A DNA stretch of 64,000 nt from Leptospira_A sp046736045 (lineage in GTDB: Bacteria > Spirochaetota > Leptospiria > Leptospirales > Leptospiraceae): contig NZ_CP177134.1 of the NCBI RefSeq assembly GCF_046736045.1, positions 310,001 through 374,000 of the forward strand, given 5' to 3'. Below, piece after piece: positions 48,369-58,010 of this stretch. The stretch's first letter is position 1, and every line of letters starts with the position of its first letter. Both the position numbers and the translations under genes were made by a program. The notes beneath the pieces are model-generated. The model saw nothing but the letters and a program-made list of their open reading frames with translations. It was not told where the DNA came from and searched no databases.

Positions 48369-50483
48369 TTAAGCTTCTTGGCTTTGTTCTTCCTTGGTAA
48401 CTAAACTGAGCACTGAGGCAATCTCAGTAGGAACAGACCTTTGGATTTCTTCCGAAGCCAATACGGCAAAGTTCCTAGGAGGGATTTCCTTGGCGAGAAA
48501 GAAAGCAAACGGCTGACGCAAGTAACGGGCAATTACAAAGATAAGGAAACGGTTCTCTTCCAAAGCTTTTTGGAATTCCGCATACAATGATTCCATGATC
48601 CGGGTTCTTACTTCATGAGGAAGGATGATGATCTTTCCTTCCACCTCATCCTGCATCAAACTACGATTTAATCTGTCTACAATCCGAGGGTCAATGGTTA
48701 CCACATGGAGTTTACCATCTACTGCAAGAAAATCATTTACGATCTGTCTTGAGATTGCTTGGCGAACGGATTCGGAAAGAAAAAACGGATCCAAAGACTT
48801 GGTGATATTATTTGCGATTGCTTCCATAATTTTTGGAAGGTTTTTGATGGAGAGTCCTTCCACAAGCAAGTTCTGCAATGTTTGCTGAATCACACCGAGT
48901 CTTCCTTGTTTGTCATAATCCAATTCCTGAACGAGAGTCGGATGAGTCAGGCGCAAATGTTCCAGAAGCGCTTTCACTTCTTCTCTACCGAGAAGCTGTG
49001 ACGCGTAAGTGGAAATCAATTCCTTGAGATGAGTGATGATCACAGTAGAAGGGTCCACGACCGAATAACCTTTGTTTTCTACTTCCGGTCTGATCTGAGG
49101 ATCAATCCAAGTTGCCTTCATACTGAAAGCAGGTTCTACGAAACTTTCCCCTGCAATCGGTTCCAGTTCTCTTTGCGAACTATTCATCGCCATAAGTCTG
49201 TCCGCTTTGACTACGGATTGCCCTACTACGACTCCATTGATTCGAATCGTATAATTGTCATGAGGGATTTCCAAATTATCCACAATCCGAATGGCAGGGA
49301 TCACCAAACCAAAGTCAGTTGCAAATTTCTTCCGTGTATTTGCGATTTGTTCCAACAAATGTCCGCCTGACGAAGCATCTACGAGCGGAAGCAGATCCCT
49401 TCCCAATTCCACCTGAATCGCTTCGACGGAAATTTCCTTGATATAGTTTTCCGGTTTTCGTTCCTGAACTTTTTCCTGAGCAACCGTTTCGATTTTTTTG
49501 ATTTCTTCTTTTGCCACTTGCTCAATCGAATAACCGAGATAACCGATCCCTGCGGAAAGAATGATCAGAGAGAAAAATGGAAGGCCGGGAATCAAACTTG
49601 CAAGCCCCAAGGCTCCTGCAACTACATATAATGTTTTTGAATTTCCGAATAACTGATCTTTTACTTCCAGAGTTAGTTTTTTCTCCGAGCTTGACCGGGT
49701 AACAATGATACCGGTCGCAGTAGTGGAAAGTAATCCCGGGATTTGAGATACCAATCCGTCTCCAATCGTAAACTTACCGTAAGTTTCAATCGCAGTTAAA
49801 AAAGATTCGCCTCTGATGGTAGAACCGATAATGATCCCGCCGATCAGATTGATCGCGGTGATGATGAGACCTGCTCTAACATCACCTTGCACAAACTTGG
49901 AAGCTCCATCCATTGCCCCGTAAAAGTCTACTTCTCTTTGAACTTTTTTACGTTTGATCTTTGCTTCCGCTTCCGTAATGGAACCGCTGTTCAACTCCAT
50001 ATCAATGGACATTTGTTTCTGCGGCAATCCGTCCAACGTAAATCTTGCTGCAACTTCCGAGATCCTGGTCGCACCTTTGGTGATTACCAATACCTGAACA
50101 ATTGTTAGTATGATAAAAATGATCAAACCGACCACGTATTTTCCAAGCCCCGATTCACTTCCCACAACGAAGGTACCGAACGCTTCAATCACGCTCGAGT
50201 TCATCGCAGGTCCTTTGGAAAGAATCGCTCTGGTAGTTGATACGTTCAAAGCAAGTCGGAATAAAGTAGTGATCAAAAGCAAACTCGGGAATATCGAAAA
50301 CTCACTCGGTTCGGTAACGGAAAGTGCGTTGAGCAATATCAACAAACCCAATCCGATACTGATCACAAGCAGAACATCCAATATAAATCCGGGCAGAGGG
50401 ACAATCAACATTCCTAGTATAACAAGTGTTCCTATACCAAGGATAAGATCGGACTGTTTCAACATATCACGTAAATAATTCAT
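48369..50483 (-). CDS. flhA: Flagellar export apparatus protein FlhA
   Basis: 704 residues, the standard length. The N-terminal third has eight hydrophobic segments with the FHIPEP region (PSLLLITTLFRLALNVSTTRAIL). A flexible linker, about 340-365, leads to the cytoplasmic domain that docks export chaperones (ELGRDLLPLVD, RQISRQIVNDF, LTHPTLVQELD). It forms the nonameric export gate of the flagellar type III system in the inner membrane. In spirochaetes the filaments are periplasmic. An 11-base gap separates it from flhB. Confidence 0.98.
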   Translation of the reverse strand: MNYLRDMLKQSDLILGIGTLVILGMLIVPLPGFILDVLLVISIGLGLLILLNALSVTEPSEFSIFPSLLLITTLFRLALNVSTTRAILSKGPAMNSSVIEAFGTFVVGSESGLGKYVVGLIIFIILTIVQVLVITKGATRISEVAARFTLDGLPQKQMSIDMELNSGSITEAEAKIKRKKVQREVDFYGAMDGASKFVQGDVRAGLIITAINLIGGIIIGSTIRGESFLTAIETYGKFTIGDGLVSQIPGLLSTTATGIIVTRSSSEKKLTLEVKDQLFGNSKTLYVVAGALGLASLIPGLPFFSLIILSAGIGYLGYSIEQVAKEEIKKIETVAQEKVQERKPENYIKEISVEAIQVELGRDLLPLVDASSGGHLLEQIANTRKKFATDFGLVIPAIRIVDNLEIPHDNYTIRINGVVVGQSVVKADRLMAMNSSQRELEPIAGESFVEPAFSMKATWIDPQIRPEVENKGYSVVDPSTVIITHLKELISTYASQLLGREEVKALLEHLRLTHPTLVQELDYDKQGRLGVIQQTLQNLLVEGLSIKNLPKIMEAIANNITKSLDPFFLSESVRQAISRQIVNDFLAVDGKLHVVTIDPRIVDRLNRSLMQDEVEGKIIILPHEVRTRIMESLYAEFQKALEENRFLIFVIARYLRQPFAFFLAKEIPPRNFAVLASEEIQRSVPTEIASVLSLVTKEEQSQEA

Positions 50484-50493
50484 ATTAGCCTGC

Positions 50494-51630
50494 TTATACC
50501 ATGCCTACTTTTCTCTTAAACTTTTCAAGAGTCATCAGAATCGAACTGACTGCCTGAAAAAACTCATTTGGAATCTCCTGACCGACTTCCACTTGTGCAT
50601 ACAATAACCTTGCATGTACCGGACTCTCAATGATCGGAACATCGTTTTCTTTTGCTATGCGGCGAATCTGCAAAGCCATTTGATTTTCTCCCTTCGCTAT
50701 GACGCGAGGAGCTTGATCCCTTCCTAACTCATATAATAATGCGACCGAATAATGGGTTGGATTTGTAATAACTACATCCGCCTTAGGAACTTCCTTCAGC
50801 ATATTTCCCTGCATCATATCCCGGGCAAGCTGCATCCTTCTATTCTTTAAAAGAGGATCTCCCGAATCATCTCTCATCTCACGTTTGGCTTCGGAAGGAG
50901 TTTGTTTTAACGAGTCTTCAAACTCCGATTTTTGAAAGAAAAAATCGGCGACTGCGATCGCGAGTAAAATTACTCCCACAGTCATCATAATCTTAAACCC
51001 GGAATAGGAAATAAGAGCGATTGATTCCATCACTCCCATATTTCCGGTAAGTAAAACTTTTAAAAAATCTCCAGAGATCAAAATAAAACTGACAACACCG
51101 ATGAGCACGACTTTCGCCAATGACTTGAGCAGGTTGAATATGGTTTGCCGGTTCGGCAGAACTTTTTTAAAGTTAGGTGCAATGCGGTCAAAACGAAAAG
51201 ACAAGGCCCGGGGAGTGAACATGAATCCCACTTGAACCACATTACCCACAATCGCAAATACAACGGTGATTGCAAAGATCGGCCATAGAACGGAGAAAAA
51301 ATCTCTGGTCACTGATGCCATGATCACCCTGAATTCCTCGGCACCGAACCGATCGACACCGATTCCCATAGAAAGATATTTTTTTATAAATACGGCCGTG
51401 TTTTGAACGAATTTATCACCCAATAAAAAAATGGTGAACGTACCACCTAATAGTACCAATACGGAGGAAACTTCGTTCGATTTGGGAACATTTCCCTTTT
51501 CTTTTTCTTCCCTTCTTCTTCTTTCGCTGGGAGGTTCGGTTCTCCCCTCATCTGCAGCTGCAAATAACTGAAGATCGATTAGAAAATAAGGATTTTTGAA
51601 TATTTCTTCAGGGATCATTCGTTCGGCCAC
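50494..51630 (-). CDS. flhB: Flagellar export switch protein FlhB
   Basis: 378 residues. Four transmembrane helices are followed by a cytoplasmic domain with the autocleavage motif NPTH (VVITNPTHYSVAL), which switches export from rod/hook to filament substrates. The N-terminus reads DEGRTEPPSERRRREEKEKGNVPKSNE, the family signature. It overlaps fliR by 16 bases. Confidence 0.98.
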   Translation of the reverse strand: MAERMIPEEIFKNPYFLIDLQLFAAADEGRTEPPSERRRREEKEKGNVPKSNEVSSVLVLLGGTFTIFLLGDKFVQNTAVFIKKYLSMGIGVDRFGAEEFRVIMASVTRDFFSVLWPIFAITVVFAIVGNVVQVGFMFTPRALSFRFDRIAPNFKKVLPNRQTIFNLLKSLAKVVLIGVVSFILISGDFLKVLLTGNMGVMESIALISYSGFKIMMTVGVILLAIAVADFFFQKSEFEDSLKQTPSEAKREMRDDSGDPLLKNRRMQLARDMMQGNMLKEVPKADVVITNPTHYSVALLYELGRDQAPRVIAKGENQMALQIRRIAKENDVPIIESPVHARLLYAQVEVGQEIPNEFFQAVSSILMTLEKFKRKVGMV

Positions 51631-52412
51631 TCCCTGATCATCATACTCGCCTTATCCAAAGAAATCTGGATCCCCTGAGTCATCTGAGAACTGATAAAAG
51701 TCAGAGTTGCGATCAATGTCAAAGTTCCGATGAATACTTTCAAAGGGAAGGACATCGACATAACATTCATTTGTTGAGCGGCTTTTCCCATCAAACCTTC
51801 CACAAGACTGACAAGAAATAAAATTCCCATCACAGGAAGTGCGATTTTGAAAGCGACCGTGAACATCGCACCGATGGACTCTTCCAACAAACGAAGTAAT
51901 CCTGCATTTACCTTTCCCGTAAAAGATATCAAACGGATTTTTAAAAAGGAAACGGCAAGTGTCTCAATCAGAAAACGATGAGCACCTATCACGAGAAAGA
52001 TGGCAGTTGCCATCAGGTTTTTGATCGTGCCGATGGCAGGAAGGGAATTTTGTGTGATAGGATCCAAAATCTCCGTATAACCGAATCCGATCTGGTTGTT
52101 AAAAAATTCTCCGGCCATCTGAAAGGAAGCGAATACGATTGATACGATAAATCCGATGATCACTCCCACAAGTAATTCGGAGAAAACCAATAATCCGAAA
52201 TTGACCATATGACCCGGCACAGGCGGCATGGAACTTGCGACTACAGGATAAACAATCAGAGCCACGAGAAAGGAAAAAATCATTTTAAAAGAAAACTGAA
52301 TGGAGTCCGACGAAAAAAAAGGTGCTACCAGAAATAGACCGAATAACCGTGCTAATACGAAGAGGAAAGATTGAAAGTGTAGTAAAAATGGTTCCATATC
52401 ATATTTTTTCAA
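51615..52412 (-). CDS. fliR: Flagellar export protein FliR
   Basis: 265 residues of mostly membrane helices, ending in the conserved QMNVMSMSFPLKVFIGTLTL region. FliR joins FliP and FliQ in the core export channel. It overlaps fliQ by 14 and flhB by 16 bases. Confidence 0.96.
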   Translation of the reverse strand: MKKYDMEPFLLHFQSFLFVLARLFGLFLVAPFFSSDSIQFSFKMIFSFLVALIVYPVVASSMPPVPGHMVNFGLLVFSELLVGVIIGFIVSIVFASFQMAGEFFNNQIGFGYTEILDPITQNSLPAIGTIKNLMATAIFLVIGAHRFLIETLAVSFLKIRLISFTGKVNAGLLRLLEESIGAMFTVAFKIALPVMGILFLVSLVEGLMGKAAQQMNVMSMSFPLKVFIGTLTLIATLTFISSQMTQGIQISLDKASMMIREWPNE

Positions 52413-52662
52413 TCATAAAGAATATCTCGCGGGTATAATCCATCATCACCCGAACCATCCAAGCGGAAAAAACGATAATCACGGCAAAGATAGCAACTAA
52501 CTTGGGAACAAATGCGATTGTAGGCTCTTGGATCGAAGTGGTAGTTTGAATGATACCTACGATAAGACCTACTACAAGCGCTGTCACGAGAATCGGGCTT
52601 GATATCTTAAGTGTTACGATAAAAGCCTCCCGTATCAGATTGACCACATCCAGTTCCGTCAT
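52399..52662 (-). CDS. fliQ: Flagellar export protein FliQ
   Basis: 87 residues with two transmembrane hairpin helices and the family pattern LISSPILVTALVVGLIVGIIQTTTSIQEPT-like sequence followed by FVPKL. FliQ packs around FliP-FliR in the export channel. It overlaps fliP by four bases. Confidence 0.96.
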   Translation of the reverse strand: MTELDVVNLIREAFIVTLKISSPILVTALVVGLIVGIIQTTTSIQEPTIAFVPKLVAIFAVIIVFSAWMVRVMMDYTREIFFMIEKI

Positions 52663-53480
52663 TTATAACTCTTCACTAGCTCGAGTACGAGCAGGTTCCA
52701 ACCGTCAATCAAGATGAACAAAATCAACTTGAGAGGAAGTGAGATCATCACGGGCGGTAACATCATAAAACCCATGGCGAGTAACGCAGAAGCAACGATA
52801 AGATCGATTACGATAAAAGGAATGAATATATAAATCCCGATAATGAATGCTTTTTTGATTTCGGAAAGCATGAAAGCAGGAACCAAAACATAAGAAGGAA
52901 CATCCTCAAAAGATTTTACATTCTGGACTTTACCGATTCGAAGGAAAAGCGCTACGTCTTTTGTTCCATCTTTACCCAACTGGCGGATCATAAACTCTCT
53001 TAAATGTTTCATCGACCCTTCCATAAACTGAGTTTGGTCGATTTTGCCGTTTAGAAAAGGTTGCAACGCCTGGTCATTCACCTTGCCGATGGTAGGTGCC
53101 ATAATAAAAAACGTAACGAATAAAGCGAGGCCCATCATCACCTGGTTTGGCGGAAGGTTTTGTAAAGACAAAGCTCTTCGGACAAAATCAAATACGATTA
53201 CTATTTTAGTAAATGAAGTGAGACTCATAACGATTGCGGGAGCAAGGGAAAGGATCGTTACCAAAAATAAAATCATCAAAGAAAGACTGGTTTCTTTAGG
53301 TGACTTCGCTTCATTTACATTAAAAGATAAATTCGGAATAGGAATCTTCAAACCTTTGGAGCCGGTATCTTGCGCAGATAGAGAGAATGGGTTCGCAAGA
53401 AAAATCCCCACAAACACGAGTAAACCGATAGAAAATAAAATTTTCCTTCGATTCGAAGGATTTGACAGAAATTTTTTCAT
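52659..53480 (-). CDS. fliP: Flagellar export protein FliP
   Basis: 273 residues. A signal-like N-terminus (ILFSIGLLVFVGIFL) is followed by the conserved domain: SLAPAIVMSLTSFTKIVIVF, RRALSLQNLPPNQVMMGLALFVTFFIMAP and the C-terminal MGFMMLPPVMISLPLKLILFI. It is the main subunit of the export gate. It overlaps fliO and fliQ by four bases each. Confidence 0.97.
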   Translation of the reverse strand: MKKFLSNPSNRRKILFSIGLLVFVGIFLANPFSLSAQDTGSKGLKIPIPNLSFNVNEAKSPKETSLSLMILFLVTILSLAPAIVMSLTSFTKIVIVFDFVRRALSLQNLPPNQVMMGLALFVTFFIMAPTIGKVNDQALQPFLNGKIDQTQFMEGSMKHLREFMIRQLGKDGTKDVALFLRIGKVQNVKSFEDVPSYVLVPAFMLSEIKKAFIIGIYIFIPFIVIDLIVASALLAMGFMMLPPVMISLPLKLILFILIDGWNLLVLELVKSYK

Positions 53481-54235
53481 GACTGCCCTCCTTCCAACAT
53501 CTCTCTATGTTTGCGCAAACGATCCAAACTTTCCCGGGCTTTGGTTTGGATTTCCAAGTGAGAATCTACATTCGATTCGAATGAGTTTTTATTGATTCGG
53601 ATTTTTTTCGAAAGAGCTTTGGATTGTAGACTTTCCAACATCGTTTCAAGAAAATTCGGAACGTAAGGATCAGCTTCCTCTTTCAGTTTCAGGATTTGCG
53701 ATTTTTCTTCCTGTGTCGTAATCTCGCTGATCAAACTCACTGATCCGTCGGCAACACCTACCACAAGCAGTCGATTTCCCACTTCTACAATCTGCAAAGA
53801 TTGATTTGGAGAAAGAGACATACTGGATAAAACTTTCATAAACCCTCTTACGGGGTATTTTGCAGACTTCGTTGCCTGCATTTTGATCACTAAATAATAG
53901 CCGGCACCAACCAATAGAAACAATACAAATAGGATCTTAACCAAAATCCAAGTGGCGGAAGGAGAATCATCCGATTGATCGTTGTATCTTTCCTGGATCA
54001 GGTTGGGTTCGGTTTCTTTGGATGCTTCTTTAGCGGGACCCGACTGACCTTGGTTTTGCGGTTCCGGTTTGGTTTTGTTATCGGAAACTCCCAATTCATT
54101 GCGCAAAACCTGATCCAATTCTTTTTGGTCTGCGTTTGATTGGGAAAAAACAGATAGGGAAACAAAGAACGATAACAAAATAAAAAAGTACATAAGTACC
54201 CCAGTTCGTTTCAGTTTCCAAAAATTCGGGATCAT
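53477..54235 (-). CDS. fliO: FliO-like flagellar assembly protein
   Basis: 252 residues. A signal-type first helix, a ~60-residue Gln/Glu/Asn-rich periplasmic linker, then one membrane helix (ILVKILFVLFLLVGAGYYLVI) and a cytoplasmic FliO domain (VRGFMKVLSSMSLSPNQSLQIVEVGNRLLVVGVADGSVSLI). FliO helps FliP assemble. The long linker and C-terminal tail exceed the short proteobacterial FliO. Position between fliY and fliP supports the call. Confidence 0.85.
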   Translation of the reverse strand: MIPNFWKLKRTGVLMYFFILLSFFVSLSVFSQSNADQKELDQVLRNELGVSDNKTKPEPQNQGQSGPAKEASKETEPNLIQERYNDQSDDSPSATWILVKILFVLFLLVGAGYYLVIKMQATKSAKYPVRGFMKVLSSMSLSPNQSLQIVEVGNRLLVVGVADGSVSLISEITTQEEKSQILKLKEEADPYVPNFLETMLESLQSKALSKKIRINKNSFESNVDSHLEIQTKARESLDRLRKHREMLEGGQS

Positions 54236-55308
54236 TTTTCCCCTTTTAATCTATCCGTCGGACTTACTATATCAGTTACACGAACACCGAAGTTTTCATC
54301 GATGACCACAACCTCACCTTTAGCGATGAGTTTACCGTTGACCAGAAGATCTACCGGCTCACCTGCGAGTTTATCCAACTCGATGATGGAACCTTCACCT
54401 AACCCAAGTATGTCTTTGATATACATTTTGGTTCTTCCGAGTTCCACGGTGAGAGCCATCTGCACATCCATAAGCAAATTCAGGTTTGTTTGGCCGGGAC
54501 CGGCACCCGCCGTAGCAAGAGATGGGAAATTGACGCCTTTGATCCCTACGGCACTTTGAGACATTCCCATGCCCATTCCGGCACCAGGCATGGCGACATT
54601 CATTCCACCGGCTGCACCTCCGCCCGCCTTCGCTCCTCCTCCTTTTTGGATGTCCAAAATGGAGTGAGCCATGGAAAGAGAGATCACATAATATACCTTA
54701 AACGAACCGACTCCGTCGATATTCAAACTAAGAGTGGTTTTTACCAGATTGGAATCATCAGGGAGTTGCAAGTCGCGCGCCGAGTTGACTACTGCGATAT
54801 CAGCCGGTGTTCCCGACATGGCTCCATTCAATTTCATTCCGATCTGTGCGGTAACAGTACCTATGATCGGGGACATGGAATCTTTTAATGTTTGTAATTG
54901 CGCATTGTCCAATTGGCCCGGAGGAGTCATTCCACCCATCATCACACCTGCGACCTTTGCCGCATTTTCCTGTGCCATGATCAAGCTGACTCTTCCCGCC
55001 AAACTTCCGCTCAAGTTGGAATAAAGACAAACCGTTTTGGTTCCAAATTCTTTTTGGACATCCGACGCGGAACTGGATTCAGTCGCGGGGTTCATAAAAC
55101 GGGTGTTTTTTGCTAAAATGGTTCCGAGAGTATTTCCAGCGACCTGGAAAGCGGAACCCACTACGTCAGATATAATATCTCTGTCGATGGGAGAAAGGGT
55201 GTCCGAATCAGAGCTTGCAGCTCCGCCGAGCGAGGACAAATCGAATGTGTCGTCGGCACCTTGCAAAAGCGCATCTATTTCATCTTGTGAGAGCGAACCT
55301 TCACCCAT
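54232..55308 (-). CDS. fliY: Flagellar motor switch protein FliY/FliN
   Basis: 358 residues. The N-terminus LSQDEIDALLQGADD is the FliM/FliY-type motif that binds phospho-CheY. The middle (about 40-215) resembles a CheC/FliY phosphatase domain. A Gly/Ala/Met-rich hinge (about 225-265) leads to the C-terminal FliN domain (LMDVQMALTVELGRTKMYIKDILGLGEGSIIELDKLAGEPVD). It therefore combines motor switching with possible CheY-P removal. It heads the operon fliY-O-P-Q-R-flhB-flhA-dusA and overlaps fliO by four bases. Confidence 0.93.
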   Translation of the reverse strand: MGEGSLSQDEIDALLQGADDTFDLSSLGGAASSDSDTLSPIDRDIISDVVGSAFQVAGNTLGTILAKNTRFMNPATESSSASDVQKEFGTKTVCLYSNLSGSLAGRVSLIMAQENAAKVAGVMMGGMTPPGQLDNAQLQTLKDSMSPIIGTVTAQIGMKLNGAMSGTPADIAVVNSARDLQLPDDSNLVKTTLSLNIDGVGSFKVYYVISLSMAHSILDIQKGGGAKAGGGAAGGMNVAMPGAGMGMGMSQSAVGIKGVNFPSLATAGAGPGQTNLNLLMDVQMALTVELGRTKMYIKDILGLGEGSIIELDKLAGEPVDLLVNGKLIAKGEVVVIDENFGVRVTDIVSPTDRLKGEK

Positions 55309-55401
55309 ACCCTATTTCTCCGAAAAAACTTAGGATAATGTGACATAATACGATTTTTTCTGTCACCTACTTTTTTCTAGTTTGACAAAAAGTAAGGGTT
55401 T

Positions 55402-55722
55402 TTAGTCGAAAGCTTCCTCTTTCCCGTCGGAATACGCCCGAAGGTGGTCATAAGAGTAAATTCCAGTGTTATGGTAATCGCTCCAAACGATGGAAATCGC
55501 ATATCTCCCTACTTTTGTCCAGGAGAGAAGTTTGATGGACTGGATCTGTTTGGTAGCCGCACCGATCTTCCCCCCATGCCCACCTCTACAAGTAGCACAC
55601 GGGCATTTTTTCCGCAAATCCAAAAGGGAAAATTTCGATTCAAAACCGTCCTTCCATTGGATGAAAAGACTCTCGTCGTCAAAATGAATTTCTTTCGGAA
55701 ATGTCGCTAATTGAGAGCTCAT
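55402..55722 (-). CDS. DUF971 protein with CxCxxC metal site
   Basis: 106 residues matching the gamma-butyrobetaine-hydroxylase N-terminal-like (DUF971) fold: SLLDLRKKCPCATCRGGHGG and AISIVWSDYHNTGIYSYDHLR. The CPCATC cysteines, with a His, probably bind zinc or an iron-sulfur cluster. Stand-alone DUF971 proteins often sit near iron-sulfur cluster carrier genes, which I do not see here. It starts three bases after the AGCS-PSD gene, so they form one transcript. Confidence 0.85.
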   Translation of the reverse strand: MSSQLATFPKEIHFDDESLFIQWKDGFESKFSLLDLRKKCPCATCRGGHGGKIGAATKQIQSIKLLSWTKVGRYAISIVWSDYHNTGIYSYDHLRAYSDGKEEAFD

Positions 55723-55725
55723 TCT

Positions 55726-57975
55726 TTAAGCCTTTATCGGTAATTGAACGATCTTCTTTTTGAACTGACCGATCACTGTTCCATATTGGATCTTTTCCCC
55801 CAATCTTACGTTAGGTGCAAGATCAATGGTGTCATTTTCAAATACCAAAATGACTGTGGAACCCATTTCGAATCGCCCCATTTCAGAGCCTTTATCGATC
55901 ATGATGGAAACATCTTTATAAATATGTTGTTTGGAAAATCGAATCCAGTTGTTGGTGACAATCTTGTCATCGTAGGTCACTCTGATCTTACCTACGTTAG
56001 ATGCTCCTACTTTGATCACCGCCACTTTGCCGTATTCTGTTTGTAAAAATGTAATCAATCTTTCGTTCTTAGGAAAAAGTCCCCGGATATTCAAAACCGC
56101 CAGATCATTCACCGGAAACAATTTTCCCGGTTCGTAATAATAACCGAGTATCTGACCACCAAACGGAGAATGGATGCGATGATAATCCTGAGGAGACAAA
56201 TAGAAAGTTATATACTTTCCATTTATAAAAGAAGAATAATATTTTTCAGAACCAAGCAGTTCTTTCACCGAATAATCAATCCCTTTCGCCTGGATGATTG
56301 TAGATTGATTGATATTTCCAAAACTGGTAATTTTGGAATCCGTAGGAGATACCACCGCGTTGGAGGCGGAATCAATGATACGCGCTTCCGCACGAAGTGC
56401 ACGTGTAAAAAACTGATTGAGAGATGCGTATTCCTGAATTTCCAGTTCAGCCTCATTCAAATTGATCTTATATGCTTTTGCAAATGCCTTCAAAAGAGGG
56501 ATCATCATAAAACGGGGAAGCCTGAGCGTGGAAAAGTATCCGAAGATTTTAGAGATCAGATTTTTAGGAAGCAAGGTCAAAAATAGCAGATAAATATCTT
56601 TGAAGATTTCATATCTTGCTCCGGATTCCGAAATATACTTTTTCAGTTCCAGATTTGCCGATTTACCGAGTAAAATCAAAGAAACCAAAAGCGGAATGGA
56701 GGCGACCACAGCCACCGTATAACCGATCTTCATTGCATAAAGAAATACATTCGTGCCGTACAGATTGTATATAAAAGCCGATAATACGATCACACCCAAA
56801 AACAGGATTCTAAAAAAATTGGCGAATTTTTCTCCAAAGATATAGAATGCGTTTTGTTCCCCGGTATAAAACCAACCGGCAAGACTCAGGATTCCGAAAC
56901 AAAGAAAAGATGTAAATAGAACCAAAGCAGGAATGGATTCCCTGTTCTCTAAAATTCTGGTCGGGAAATCGAATATTGCTTCTGCATTAACGGCACCAAA
57001 CGAATATAATACGAAACCGACGAGAGTTGCCATGATAAAACCCTCAAAGAAGGTAGCAAGCATACTCACTAACCCTTGCTTGGCGGCATAATCCGTACGG
57101 ACCACTCCTGCAACTCCGGAAGATTTCCCTACTGCTGTTTCCGTAGAAAGGAAAAAAACACCGAGCGAAACGGAGACCGTACGCAAAATTCCGAACACCC
57201 CTCCGCCTTCCAACGCTTTGATGGAAAATGCCTGTGAAACAACATCTTGCAAATAAGGAAAAAAAGCGACAAGGCCTTCACCAAACAAACTAAAGTATGC
57301 AATGATAAACAGAATGATTCCCAGAGGGGCGAGCACCGAAGCGGTTTTACCCACCCTGCGAATTCCACCCACCACAATGAACAACAGTATCACCGCTATG
57401 GCGATCGGGCCGGACATCCCCCGAAAATTCAATCCTTCCTTCGCGATATAAGTCAAACTTAAGAAAGGGAAAACTCCTCCGAAGCTGAGCACTGTAAAAA
57501 TACTTCCCAAAGAAAATGCAACCGCAAGCCATTTGGCACGCAAAGATTTTTCGATAAAATACATCGGACCGGAAAGATAACGGCCGCTAGGTAGTTGATT
57601 TCTGAATTTGATGGCAAGAGTCGAAGACACAAGTCTGAGAGGCATCACAAACAAAGATACGACCCAAATCCAAAATATAACACCGATTCCACCATAGGCA
57701 ACCGCAAGAGCTGTTCCCAAAACGGAGCCGGTTAAAAGAGAAGATCCGATCCCTGCAAAAAATGCCTGGGAATGAACCAATTGTCCTTTGGAACTTTTGT
57801 AGTCCATATTCCCTGTGAGAATTTTCAAAGAGAGAAATAAATACCGAATTTGCGGAAAACCCAAACGCAGAGTCAAATAAAGCCCTGCCAGCAACATCAG
57901 GTAAAAATACGGGCTGAGAATGTCTGAGCCAAGGATGAGGGTGAAATTCGAATCGCCTTGAAAGAATGTTTCCAT
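55726..57975 (-). CDS. psd: AGCS amino-acid symporter fused to phosphatidylserine decarboxylase
   Basis: One 749-residue frame joins two normally separate proteins. Residues about 1-440 are an alanine/glycine:cation symporter with ~11 membrane helices (GSSLLTGSVLGTALAVAYGG, FLSTETAVGKSSGVAGV). Residues about 470-749 are phosphatidylserine decarboxylase: ASLNQFFTRALRAEAR, SPTDSKI (the PADGKI-like Asp), QAKGIDYSVKELLG, DYHRIHSPFGG with both histidines, and the self-cleavage site Gly705-Ser706-Thr707 that makes the pyruvoyl group. The enzyme makes phosphatidylethanolamine. No stop or start break lies between the parts, so the join is in frame. Self-cleavage would release a small alpha chain from a transporter-anchored beta chain. 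Serine uptake feeding the decarboxylase pathway is a speculative link. Confidence 0.9.
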   Translation of the reverse strand: METFFQGDSNFTLILGSDILSPYFYLMLLAGLYLTLRLGFPQIRYLFLSLKILTGNMDYKSSKGQLVHSQAFFAGIGSSLLTGSVLGTALAVAYGGIGVIFWIWVVSLFVMPLRLVSSTLAIKFRNQLPSGRYLSGPMYFIEKSLRAKWLAVAFSLGSIFTVLSFGGVFPFLSLTYIAKEGLNFRGMSGPIAIAVILLFIVVGGIRRVGKTASVLAPLGIILFIIAYFSLFGEGLVAFFPYLQDVVSQAFSIKALEGGGVFGILRTVSVSLGVFFLSTETAVGKSSGVAGVVRTDYAAKQGLVSMLATFFEGFIMATLVGFVLYSFGAVNAEAIFDFPTRILENRESIPALVLFTSFLCFGILSLAGWFYTGEQNAFYIFGEKFANFFRILFLGVIVLSAFIYNLYGTNVFLYAMKIGYTVAVVASIPLLVSLILLGKSANLELKKYISESGARYEIFKDIYLLFLTLLPKNLISKIFGYFSTLRLPRFMMIPLLKAFAKAYKINLNEAELEIQEYASLNQFFTRALRAEARIIDSASNAVVSPTDSKITSFGNINQSTIIQAKGIDYSVKELLGSEKYYSSFINGKYITFYLSPQDYHRIHSPFGGQILGYYYEPGKLFPVNDLAVLNIRGLFPKNERLITFLQTEYGKVAVIKVGASNVGKIRVTYDDKIVTNNWIRFSKQHIYKDVSIMIDKGSEMGRFEMGSTVILVFENDTIDLAPNVRLGEKIQYGTVIGQFKKKIVQLPIKA

Positions 57976-58010
57976 ACGAGATGAACCTTACGAAATTGGA
58001 TGAAATTGTT

